A stretch of DNA of 64,000 nt. Source: Theristus sp. LFF4_11. Taxonomy: Eukaryota; Nematoda; Chromadorea; Monhysterida; Xyalidae. Position 1 is the first letter of the stretch, and each line of letters opens with the position of its first letter. This document shows positions 35,501 to 47,900 of the stretch, piece after piece. The stretch spans positions 1 to 64,000 of the forward strand of contig JASANC010001892.1 of NCBI GenBank assembly GCA_030248135.1, given 5' to 3'. The position numbers and the translations under genes are program-made. The notes beneath the pieces are model-generated. The model was given only the letters and a program-made list of their open reading frames with translations. It was not told where the DNA came from and made no database searches.

Positions 35501-38500
35501 GGAAAACAAACAAATGAAGAGCATAAAAGCACAGCGCAACTTACAAACACAACTGTATTGTGTGTACTACAACTGTGAATTATAGTTATTGTTGTCTTGC
35601 GCTGCGATGCTTTTGCTCGTCAACAAATACGCAATTTTTATTGCTTTTTCCCCTCGCATTGGAGCTCGCAGTCAGTTGGTCTGTGTTTACTGTGCGTGTT
35701 GCATTTTGTCGCAAAAAATAAATACTAATGCAAATATAACCGGAAGGGAAAACGACGCTGTACACATAAAAGTGAGCTTGGCGTTCAGAAATAATGAAAT
35801 TTCGAACAGAAATGTTCCGCAACAGAGCAAATTGAATAAAACAACATGAATCTGCCGAGAACTGAGGCACTCAGTGGGGCAGTGCACTCGGTGGGTCAGC
35901 TTGTTCGGCTCCACCCCACTGTCAGCAACAGAAACAGACAAATAAAGTTAGCACTAATTGCAATCATGTTGCGCCTGAGCCTGAAGTCACATGCACATTG
36001 TGCACAGCAACAACTTGCAGCAAGTTTAGAAAGCAATGCAGAGTGCAAGATAATAAATTTTTAGCGAATCTTGAAATGCTGGTTGCAATGAGTGCCTCTG
36101 AGACGTTGAAAACAAAATGCATGCGCGTGGAGCGTGCGTTTGTATAACGAGCAAAGATTTGTATGGGCCCAGTGCGGGCCCAGGACTGCTGTTTGGCAAC
36201 CAAACAACACACAACAAACCCAAAACTCATCTGCAGTTTGAGTTTCAATCAAAGACGGTGTGCAGAAACAGAAATGGCAAACATCGTCCAAAAATGTTAC
36301 AAAACAATTACGAAACGAAACTTCAAACAGTTACACTGCTTGCATATGGCGCGGAAATGTTATGTGAGTTTTCACACAGAGGCTCATGTTTGGTGGAAAT
36401 CTTGTTTTTAATGTTCAACATCAGACAAACATCCAGGAAGAGTTGTACAGGCGGCAGTGTTGCGTTGTCTTATGTCTGCAACAAATAAGCCGCCAGCGGC
36501 ACAACTTTTTGTCGCCACACAGCAGCAGAACAGCGCTGGCGTTGGTACTGGGCAGCTCAATGATTTTGTTGTTTTTAGACACGCGCCGTGCAACCAAACA
36601 GTGCAAGAGAGCAACCAAATGAAATATGTGCTGTTTACGCATACGACTTCGTAGGTGTTGCGCTTTACGCTGCTACAGCTGCGTACACAAGCCAGCTGGC
36701 TGGCCGTAGTGCTGCCGCTGTGGCCGGCGCGGTCGATCGTTTGCTTGAACGCGATTCCGCTGTAAAACGCGCCGCAAAAACAAACGACAGCAGTCGCAAC
36801 ACGGGCCCGCCCCGGCCGAGGCGACGCGTGCGCCACGCTGCGTGCGGACACCGGAAACTTTTTAAGGTTGACTCAGGTCGCGTATGAATTACCACCAAAA
36901 ACGCTGGTGTACTGGTAACATGACTAAGGTACACCAAATTGCGGAGTCAGCTTCGTGGTCAATCTGGGTTCTCCAGTTAAAAGAAGGGAGCAAAAAAAAC
37001 TTAGCACCAAGTACGGGCTGCTCAAACGTTGAACTAAAAAAATAAAAGAAAGGAAAAAACAACAAATGAATTAACGACGGTTAAGGACTACAAATAAAAG
37101 AATCAAACATACACAAAACTGCCGGTTTCGTTCATTATGGCACAGTTCATTAAAAATGTAGACATGTATTACAAACACTGAAAACACAAAATCAGAGCAA
37201 TGATTTCAACATGGCAACCAGAAAATTATTGCAGCTAATAAAGCAGTCAGCCGACATTAAAAAGTAAAATGCTGCGAAATAAATGCAAAACCGTTTTGCG
37301 GCGCATAGTAAAACATGCGCACATTTTTAGTGAATGGAAATTGTTTATCTTTGGCCACACACACGTTACTTTTTTTATTGAATTTGAGACAGTTTTGAAA
37401 TGATGATTGTTGCACCAATAAAGTTTTTCTTGCCAAAATGATTTTAAACATGAGAACGCCAAGAGCAGTGAACAGTGAATACCGAACTAAAAGGGCGCAC
37501 AAACTGGAATCGAGTTTCAGATGGTCGCGTTGCGTGCGACCGACCGACCACTGAACTGATAATTGTCGCGCAAAATGCAAAAAGTGCTCCAAAAAATGAT
37601 GCTGTCAAGACTTGCAAACATGTTCAAAACGCTTGAACACGAGTACTCCCAAGCCAGCGTTTTTTTGTCGTCAAACAAATTAGAATTGAATAAATTTGAC
37701 AATTTGTCATTCAAGTTGTTCAGACTTGAGCACAGAGCCAAATTTGACAAATGATTTATGCATGCGAGCATGAAATTTTATGTAATCAGTTGTTTTTTAT
37801 GGAACACAGCGAAAGTGAAGACGTTTTGATATTGAACAACCACCGAACGGCGGTTAATAAGGTGTATGCATGGTGGTGGTACACATTGACACAAGCGAAC
37901 ACGCATTGCTCGGCGTTGTTGCAAGTTTAGAACTTTTTTAAAAATTCTCCACTGCTGCTGATCGACAAGAAACCTTGGCCACAAAAAATCAAACGACTGT
38001 ATGAAATGACTTCGTAATGTTCTAGTTCAGTGGTATGAAAAAGTTATCCGTGTTTATTCAGCGTAAGAAAGTAAAACATCAATTTGTCGGGTCGTTTGGA
38101 TAACCAAAACCAAACATTTATACAAGGTGCGGGTTTTGTTTGATTGAACACGCAAAGTACGGAGTGTTCATTCAAATATGTCCTTCGGTACAACACAACA
38201 TCGCTCATGGATTGTCGGGGACATGATTATCCCATTAGAACTTGTCGCTACAGTTTTATTGTCCAATTATTTTTTTCATGCGATAAAGTGACTTTATTAG
38301 TTTGCGTTACTTCAAAAAGGAATAACACAATTGCTGCTGCAGTGTCTTGAACACACGGCACTGTTAACGGAGTAACCGTAAACCTAAAGAACAAACACCA
38401 AAATATTCGTCAAAAATGAAAATTTCGTTTCCACAATTTTTGAGCAATCCGTGCGTAGCCCAATTTTAAAATATCAGCACTGGTTCGAAGCTTCAAAATG

Positions 38501-39562
38501 ACGCAGCACTTGAGCGAAAGTAGCAAGCAGCGAAACGAAAAGCAAGATTGATAAGCAGAAAGAGGCGCAATTGACATTTTGACGCATACACACAGACACT
38601 CATTTATTCTGAGCTATAAGCGTGTGCCTTTTGCAGTGTTGTTCAGTCACCAAGTCACGGTGCCACGCAGCAAATCAGCTGAACTTGAAATAGTGCGTAC
38701 ACGCTGAATCCGCAACGCAAAACGTGCATAAACCACGAGCACGATTCGCACTATCTTTTCATGCTTCACTTGATCTATCCATCTAAATATCAACAAAAAA
38801 CTGGTAGAACCGTATTTTGTTTCGCAAAAAAAACACTGGAAAATCATTTGGACGTTTTGACTTGGGTGGGAGGCAGGCCACCATGTTGTGTAATCTGCAT
38901 CATAAAGCAAAGCGCTGATTGTTTATGTGCGAAATTCAGGACCAAAACAGTGCCACTTCGCCTGGAATCTGGGATTGCTGTTATCTACACGATACATACC
39001 ATAACTATTTTATTTTTTCTCAACAGCAAACAGTGGAGTAAAACATTTCGAAACAAGCGGTTTTTTTGGAAACTTCCGAGCGAGAGCGCGATGCCCACGG
39101 GAACAATAAATTTTACGAAAAAACACCACGCTTGATAATGACGGTCGTTGAATACGCATCCATGGTTTGTCATGTGCATGTCTTACTGTCCATTTGACAA
39201 CGATCGTCTCCACACAATTCGGTTGCTTGCTAAACTGCTTACGCTTGGTTTACTCAATTTTTCACGGATTGAAGACAAACATAATAACACTCAAAAAACG
39301 GCAGATAAAACGGAGCAGATCACAAGAACAACAGCATTAAACCGACAGCCAAAACTTGTTGCTGCCCCTGAAAAACAGGTGAAGCAATGATGAAAGATGA
39401 TACAAATGTTGGAAGAAACGTGCACAAAAAAATACAAACGTGGAATTGGAACGCCAATAACCGGTGAATCATAACTCGTAGTGGTGAAACTTGAAAATCA
39501 ATCAAAACACAAACGTCGACTTCAGATGGTTTATTTTCAGGAAAGACCAAACAAGCGTAGTT
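32593..39562. other. 7-kb intergenic region between the GON-1-like gene and POLE
   Basis: It should hold the promoter and 5' UTR of the protease and the 3' flank of POLE. No conserved gene was recognised. A local GC-rich, CpG-containing patch at about 36,660-36,860 has open frames on both strands (one with an Ala-rich stretch) that match nothing I know. The rest is AT-rich with chance frames. Confidence 0.45.
39530..39535 (-). promoter_or_regulatory. POLE: POLE polyadenylation signal AATAAA
   Basis: The minus strand reads AATAAA about 28 nt past the POLE stop codon (39563). This implies a very short 3' UTR. Confidence 0.55.
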
Positions 39563-41905
39563 TCATTGCGACGAGAGCAGCATTCGGTTGCGCTTGAGTA
39601 TCCAGTGGACAGTGTGGCCGAGCAGTTGCATGTTGCATAGACTGTCAATAACAGGCACACAGGTGTGCTAACGAGAAGCCAGTTGCATCACTACACCAGT
39701 GCGTACACCGAGTGGTAGAATGTGCTGAATCTGCCGCCATGTGCTAAACGCACATTCACCATATATAGGCAGATTCAGCACGGTTCAACCACCACACCAT
39801 CGCGTGGGGAATGCATAGTACTGAGCAGCAATTCAGAACACTGGCACAATTGATGTTGAAGAGTACCTGGCAATGTTTGCGAACAGCCGCAGTCTGGTGG
39901 CCAGCGGCTGCAAGTCAACGAGCGTCGCGAACGCACCGCCGCACTCGCACTCCGCTGACACGTGCGATGCGGCAACCTGGCACAAACAACAGCGGTCACG
40001 ACGCACACTGTGATCCGATTTCAAGTTTCTCACACACAGCTGTGAACTGTAAATCATGGGCAACTCGCTGAGTGGCTGCTTAATGAACTGGGCTCAACGA
40101 TTGGTCCAACCAGCTGGATGCAGCCAATCAGCAGACGCGAGGAATGCACATGATTGGGAGGTTTGAGCAGAGCGAGCAACGTTGTGTGACGGCAGAGAGC
40201 AGCTGCGTGCGTGAGTGTGCGCACCTGATGGCACCGGGCGCACCGCAGATCCTGCAGGACGCTCGTCAACGCGAGTCGACTGAGTTCGACGACGAGACGA
40301 TGCTCGATGTGCGTCTGCTCGTACGCCCTGCTGCACTCGCAACGCCAGCTGTACGTGCGCTGCCTGCAAAGCCATTCTCACTCACTACTACTACACCATC
40401 GTGCTCTGCTGTTTTCTTCCACGCAACTTCTGCGCTAGCGCACTGTTCTCAGTGTGCTTGTGTTAGTGTTAGCTTTGAGCAATCTGCCCGATTTTCACAT
40501 TTTGTTCAGTAACAGATATTATTCCATGCTTCATTGCATAGTTGCCAAAATCGAGAGCAATGTTCGTGTTGCAGTGCCGACTACGTATACGCACGTTTGC
40601 TGTTGATCGTCGGCGACGTCCGTGTGCACGTCACGGCACAGATCAACATCGCTGCAACGGTGGCATTGCGAGCAATACACCTGCAAAATGCACGTTGTCA
40701 GAAACAACAATCCGTGGTGACGGTGAAGCGAGTGGCTTTGCAGATATATTGCTTGTTGCAATCGCAATGCAAGCACTGTTTTGTACCGTCGTACATTGTG
40801 CGTTCAACTTGATTTCGCACGTTGAACAGCGGCCACCCTGGTGATGATTTGAGTTCAAGCAAAACAGCGAATCAGCGAGCCCCGCACACAATTTCACAAT
40901 TGTACACACATCAGAGAGCACGTATGAAAGACTGGGATTGTGCCAGGCAGCAGCTGGCGAGAACTCATCGGTGGCACAGATGCGCAGCAGGTCACGCCGA
41001 AGCGACAGCACTGACGCTCTCGTGGACACGTCCAACAGAAGCACCTGCGACCGTCAACAACTCATCATCACATCATGAGCTTGAAGGCTTCGTCTGAACA
41101 CCTTACACTGCGGTTGTAACACAGTGACAGTGACACACAGACAAACACATATGCACGCATCATCATTGCAGGCCGCTTGTCCTCGTGCTTGTGCGTGCGC
41201 CAGAGTGTCCGGTCTGCATAGTTTACACCACCACCGCACGACGCAGTGACAGGCACCGCGAACGCACTTGCGTGATCGCCTTCGACAGTTCAAGCGCAGG
41301 CGAACGCATCCGCAGGTGTGAGCCAATGAGCCGCGGGAACAGCGCCGGCGTGCTCTCGTCGCCAGCCTCGTCATCGTCGCTGTCGTTCACATTGACAGCG
41401 CAGCGCCTGTGCAGCTTTGCGACCACGTCCATCAGCGCAGGACGCAGCTCAGCAGCGAGCAGACTGCACGCGAACGCGGTCAGTTGGCGCTCGATGGGAG
41501 AGCGCGCCGCGGCGAACGAGCTGCCGCCGCTGGCTGACCGCTGCTCCTGCTCGTCAGTGTCGTTCGTGTCCTGGCTGCCACTTTCACTGCCATCGCACTA
41601 AAATCTCAAGCAAAACTGGTAAACGCGTTCATACCAGCAAACAGTCAGTGCTGGTTGGCCACTGCACGTTGAAAAGAGACAAGAAAACAAACATGCTAAA
41701 GTTCAAGCAACGTTTTTTCAATTCCACCGACCTCCAACTCAGCGGCCATCGCATTCTGGCCCAGCCTGCGTTGCCGTGCACGCAGCTTCCTCAGCTGCTC
41801 AAACATTGCTACTATGAAGCCACCGATGAAGTTGGCGAAATTCTTCTGACAACCGTAAGCCGTTGGCAGATACTCGCTTAGTTGCCAGTGAGTGCTGAAC
41901 TGCGA
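39563..41905 (-). CDS. POLE: POLE extreme C-terminus with CysA and CysB motifs, exons 37-43
   Basis: Exons are 41905-41732, 41597-41268, 41044-40910, 40680-40595, 40363-40225, 39976-39867 and 39641-39563. Exon 37 has [21 protein letters not shown]. Exon 38 begins with an acidic linker ([17 protein letters not shown]) and contains [20 protein letters not shown]. CysA spans exons 40-41 (CSQCHRC...LC...RCECS). CysB spans exons 41-42 (LRCARCHQ...CECGG). The end matches the family with [13 protein letters not shown]...WILKRNRM, then the stop. CysA and CysB bind metal and the accessory subunit POLE2. Confidence 0.92.
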
Positions 41906-44900
41906 CTGAAACGTCGACAAAAGGAACATAAACACCATTGCTTGATGACCAGACGACTATTTCGTTTCCACAGCAAACTACAGGGTGGGCCAAAAAAGGT
42001 TCCAATTCTAAAATGCTCTCACTGGCGTGTGCTAAGGTGTTTAGAGCTGAAAATTGGAACACTATTAGAAAACATTTGGAGGTTTTTCTGACAAAATTTT
42101 TTTTTCACGGTATGTTGCCCCTATCACTCGCTGCAGCAGAATATCTGAAAAACATGAAAAATCGACAAGTGTGGTGAAATACAGAAGGTTGATTTAGCTG
42201 TAGCAAGAATCTCATGGCTTAAAATTTGGAACACTGTTAGAACACTTTGAGAGCTTTTTTTGTGATAAAAAATTTTTTTGGTTTACCCGTTTCAGTTCGT
42301 TTTTACAGTGTAATTTTCAAAAAATAGCGATTTTTGACGAAAAAACAACGTTCACCCATAATCTCACTGTTTATCATTGCTCATACCGACTTGCGAACTG
42401 ATGTATCGCCACGCGGGGTAAAATAGAATTTTGTACAAAATTGCCGAACCACTGTAGATAACTTATTCGTATCCCACCAATTGGCAGACCAGACTCGCTT
42501 CTCTGCCGTCCACTTAACCATGATGGCAGCAACGACTGAAAATGGAATTGCATCTTTCACTGCAGAAAACAACTAGTCTGCTATAATAACAACATCAGAG
42601 TGACAACTTGTGTGAATTAAAAAAAGAAAAAACAGTTTGCATCTGGAAAGATAAATTCGCATCTGCAATGGGCAGAACCGCTCATGCACGCTCAGACTCA
42701 AAGTGAAACATCAGATTGATCAAAGACTGTTCAAATGCAAATCAGCATTCGGCATTTCCAAGGTACTGTATGTGCGTATTGCTTTTTTCATCTTTTTTTG
42801 TGTTGTGAACACTCGGGTTGTCACCAACGTTCATCATTTGGTCTTTGTTACAGCTAATTTAACCCTCTGCATTTCACCACATTTGTCGATTTTTCATGTT
42901 TTTCAGATATTCTGCTGTAGTGAGTGATAGGGGCAACATACCGCGAAAAAAAATTAGTCAGAAAAACCTCCAAATGTTTTCTAATAGTGTTTCAATTTTC
43001 AGCTCTAGCACACGCCAGTGAGAGCATTTTAGAATTGGAACCTTTTTTTGGCCCACCCTGTATAGCAAATTGTGCGATTCCTGCATTCTGTCATTTCAAT
43101 GCGGCACGCAGATTGGCTGCCTTGAGCTGAACCAATCAGTGAGCCCAATCAGTGAGCCCAGCACCCAATCAGCGCAGCGCGACTGTGACCGTTTGTCCAG
43201 CAATGTACCAGCGCAGCAGCGACAACGCTGTCAGACGACTCCGTCTCGCCAGTGTCCGCATTCTCATCGTTCTCGTGTTCATCTACCTCACCATGCTCGT
43301 TCAGTTTCACTTGCACACCGGCATAGTTCGCCTGAATAAAAAGCAAACGTGTAGCAGTTACCAACAAAATGAGAGTTGTTGTTGTTGTGTTGTTGTTGTT
43401 AACAAAGTGTTAGTTAACGTAATTTATGTTGCGGTGACAGATGAGAAGGTTCACCTGTGGCGAACGAATGACCGACCGTGTCCATCCAATAGAGCAGATG
43501 CCAGGCACGTTGTACGTCCATATGCAGACAGACGAACGTCGTGTTCGCCAGCAAACGCTGCACCACGAACTGTGCGTACGCCACCGCGTCGCCGGCAGAG
43601 TGCTTGCGTGTGCCTGTGCATAACACAACATGCATTACGCCAAATTCACATTCACCCCAAGCTTTGCTCCACCAATCACGCAACCTGTAAAGGGGCATTC
43701 ATGAAGCAGTATTTAGTGACCGCGCAGCTATGTCTTAACACAGCTGCGCGTCACTAAATAATACTTCATGAATGCGCCTTAACCTCCACAACCAGCTTTT
43801 GGGTACAATCCATCTTAACAAAATTTTTCTAATCCATGGCCATTTCATGTCGCCTGCTTCTAGCAAACATTTTGCCACCAGCACCGATTGCAAATCAAGA
43901 TGCAAGTGCACGAGTGGTCAGTGTTGTCGCCAGAACCTTCTCCAACTTACCAATGAGCAGACGGCGTTGCGAGGCGTGTATCACTTGAGCGCCGAGTCGA
44001 CGGAGCTCAGCGACCAGCAACAGCAGCAGCTTGTCCATGAGCAGCAGCACTATCGAACGCAGTGCCGGCTCATACAACAACGACGATTCCGCACACAGCC
44101 AGCTGCAAAGTTACATTTTGGCAGTCGTCTTGAAAGGAAATTGATCTTCTCGACACTGGTAGCCGGGTCACCCTACATCTTTTAACAGTGTGGGAGAATG
44201 TCGAGGAACGTCGTTCAGGCTGGACGGGGACTAGCCGGACAGTGGTGGGCACCGGCAGTCAACTGGATCCCGCACGAGCAGGAGCACCAACCGATAGAAG
44301 TGCTCGACGAGCTCATCGGCGTACGCATTCGCGTGCCTGGCGACGTCAGCGACCAGCTGGTGCAGCATTGCGCGCAGCACGCGGAACGCAGGCTGTGCTG
44401 TGGTCGTGTGGTCGTGTGTCGTCACCAGATGGCCACGACCGGCCTCCGCCAATTGCTCGTCAACTCCGAGCGTCGCATCGCCGAATGCACCACCTGAATT
44501 GCACCGTCGTGTCGGTCGAACGTGTCCGCCATCGAAATGACGTCATTTGCTTTGAGAACACTCATTTGCCATGGACCGATTAGGTGCGACAATTTCAGCG
44601 TGACTCACCCTATTGCGTGTTTTTTTCACGTGAAGGGCTGGCTCAGCCAAGTTGAAAGTCCGGGTTGCAGTGCATGTTTTACAGCACATGACGTCATGTC
44701 AGTTCGGTCCGACAAGTTCAAATAAACAAACAACAATAGAATGCCACTGTTCACTGGTGGTTGCCAGTTGGCGTGTGTGTGTCATTCATTGGCGTGTTCA
44801 TTTACCGTGCGTGTTGTCAATGCGTGCCGAGTGCAAGACGGCAGCGACAGCGAGCGACGTCAACGACAACTCAACGACGCACGTGCTCGTGAACGTCGCA

Positions 44901-47900
44901 ACGTTCATGGACGCACGTGACGAGGCGCCGGCGCCACTGCTGCTGCTCACATCGTTCCAGTCGCATTGTAAGCTGAACGAAACACACATGTGCTCACCCG
45001 TCTCACAAAGAAAGCGAAGCGTTATCGCAACGCTTTCCGTTGGTTAGCTGAACTTTCTGCGAGCGTATTTCACAGCTGTATATGCTTTCCCACTACTAGA
45101 ATGCGCGAACGTTGTGCAATCATAAAGGCCCCAATTCGACACGGATACCGTGCGTCATCCAATTGTTTGCCGCCGAAGTCGGGTCGTGGCGCCGGTGTCG
45201 CCCAGATCACGTGATTCTGCTGCCACAGATGACGCGCGAAGAACAGATCGGCGCCGAATGTCTTCGTGTCGGCCGGCACGTTGCCGAGTGGAATGTGCTG
45301 GTACTGGCACAGGTGCACGTACGACTGCAGAAATCATGCAAAACATTGGCCGCAGAACAAGAGTTGAACGACACAAAAAGGCGCTCGATGACTGTTTACA
45401 TGCAAGTAGACGAGGCTGTTGATGTAGTGCTGCAGCATGCGCTCACACGCCGTTGTTGTCCACTGCATCACGTTGCGCGCGAACAAGTCGCTGCTGCAAC
45501 AGACAACGCAAATCGCGATCACTCGCTAAACGCAGTGCACATCAAACTGGTTAATGGTAATACAAGTGCACTCAACGCAGTCCACAACACCAACCAACCA
45601 ACCTGTTCGTCACGGCAACATGCAAGCGGACGGTCGGAAAATCAGCGAGTTTCTTGACGGCCTCCAACAGTTGCGCGCTGGTGTGGCTCGACTGCACCGC
45701 CACGAACGTGTTCCCCTGGCGCTCTTTCTCGTGATCGGCCAGACGACGCTGCAACGCACGGTGCACCTGCAAACAGACAGACATTCACGCCATGGCAGGT
45801 CATGCTGCGAACGAAGAGTTGAACGAGGCTAGGGGTTTTGTTGTTGTTGTTGTGTGTGTTGGGGTGTTTTATCTTAATTATTTATTCATTATTGTCATGT
45901 TGTTGTTGTTGTTTGTTGCCGTGCTGCTGCTGATTATTGTTCCGTCGGCAGACGCAGTGCCTTCGCGACCTGTGCCGGCCGGTCCCATAGGTCTCGCGCG
46001 ACGACGTCGAGCGCTCGAACAGGACACGTGAAGATGTGGCGAACGTCTTCGTCAGCGTCGTTGCAGAGTGGGCATCGCGCTGGACATCGGCTGTCTATCT
46101 TGTGCTGGTATGACGCCAACATCGAGCAGTAGCCCGACCGCAGTTGTGCCAATCGACGCCTCGTGTAGCGTGGCAGTTCGCGCTCAGTCAGTGAGATGGG
46201 TGGCGCTGGCGCGTTGAGCACAGGGTTCGCCGGACACCGTGCAATGACGTCCGCGACAGACGCGCTGTGAACAAAGTTCAGGAGCTGTTGGCGCGTCGGG
46301 TGCTGGACGTTGATCGCCTGGGCGGCCTCGTGATCGAACCTTGACGCCAGCGTGTGTTTCATGGCTCTGTGTCGCGTGGTGACGGACGCCTCGCGATGAT
46401 ACGGATGTGCGTCATCGTAGCGCGCGCTCGCGAGATATTGTACGCAGAGCATGCGGAGGTGTTCCTCCACCGGCAGCTCGGCGCACTCCGTATGCAGGTG
46501 ATGGACAGGCGCGGCGGTGTGGCAACCCGTGGCGACGCGGAGCGCTGCATTCTGCACCCGCTGCAGTTTTTCAATGTTCGTGGCGGCTGCGTTGGGCGCC
46601 CAGACCGGGGCAGCGTAGTTGATGACGCTCTTGACTGTCGCGCGGTGCACCGTCAGCAGTGTCTCTTTTGTGGCGCCCCAGCTAGTGCCGCTGAGCGCCT
46701 TGAGTGTGCGGACTCGTCTCGATGCTTTGGATGCGGTAGCATTGCAGTGTTGCATGAATGACAGTTTTGGATCGAATGTGACGCCGAGAATCTTCGGTGT
46801 CAGTTCTGTCGGCAGCTTGGCGTTGGCTATGCGCACGTTGGGGTCGGCCTTGTGCTCTCGGTTGTCGGGCGTGAATAGCGACGCCGTTGTTTTGTTGACG
46901 TTGACTGTCAGGCGTTTACGTTCGAAGAACGCGCAGAGTTTATTCAGGTATTCAGTCAGCACCGCAGCTGCCTCCGTGTATCGGGGGCTGCTGGCCGTCA
47001 GCGTGAAGTCGTCGGCGTAGGAGACGACGTTGACCTCTTGTGGCGGCTCAGGAATGTCTGCGACGTACACGTTGAACAGAAGCGGCGATAACACCGAGCC
47101 TTGCGGCACGCCCATTTTTATGTGGCGGTGTGGTGACGTTGCTCCTCTGAATGTGCAGCACGCTTCTCGACCTCGAAGGTACGCCGATAGCCATCGTAGT
47201 AGGGTGCCGGGTAGATCAGTCGTCGAGAGTTGCTTGAGCAGGAGTCGGTGGTCCACCGTGTCGAAGGCCCTCGACAGGTCTACGCAGACAAGCGCCGTGC
47301 GGTCCGCAGGTTTCGGTCTGTTGAAGCCGGTCGCCACCGATGTCGACACCTTGAGGAGAGCTGAGATTGTAGACCGTCCTTTGCGGAAGCCGTGCTGGTG
47401 CTGTCGCAGCTGCGGCAGCAGGTGCTGCGACAGCGGGTCCAGCAACAAGCGTTCCAACAGTTTGGCGACGGGCGAAAGCAGTGACACCGGGCGGTAGCTG
47501 TTGCTCAGTTCTGGCGGTTTTCCTGGCTTCAGGAGCGGAATCACATTGGCTCGCTTCCAGATCGCAGGAATTTTGCATTCATTTATTGACCTCGCGAACA
47601 TGCTGGCCAGCCATCGATGCGCCGTTGGACCCAGGTGTTTCAAATGGCGATTGCAGATGCCGTCAGGACCTTGCGCCGTGCTGTTGGAAATAGATTGGCA
47701 CTTCTTCGCGACCACATCTGTTCCGAAGAACAAACGGATGTCGCGCTGTCGACGTTTAATAGCTCGGACGACAACTCGCGTGCGTCTGTCGCTGCCGCTG
47801 CCCGCAGGGATGAATTGACGGTTGAATGCCGTCACTATCTGACGCGGGTCGCTTTTCTGCTGGGCACCGAATAGTATCGATGCGTTGGCTGGTGCTTGCG

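Noticed and set aside
35086..35550. Minus-strand frame with a signal-peptide-like start (MFVSCAVLLCSSF)
   Set aside because: Nothing downstream resembles a known domain. The protease already has a well-supported first exon at 32,592.
36588..36887. Plus-strand Ala/Arg-rich frame in the GC-rich patch
   Set aside because: No family match or supporting splice sites, and frames are open on both strands, as expected of GC-rich DNA.
38761..39135. Plus-strand 124-codon frame with Cys pairs
   Set aside because: There is no recognisable domain. The composition fits chance or a decayed repeat.
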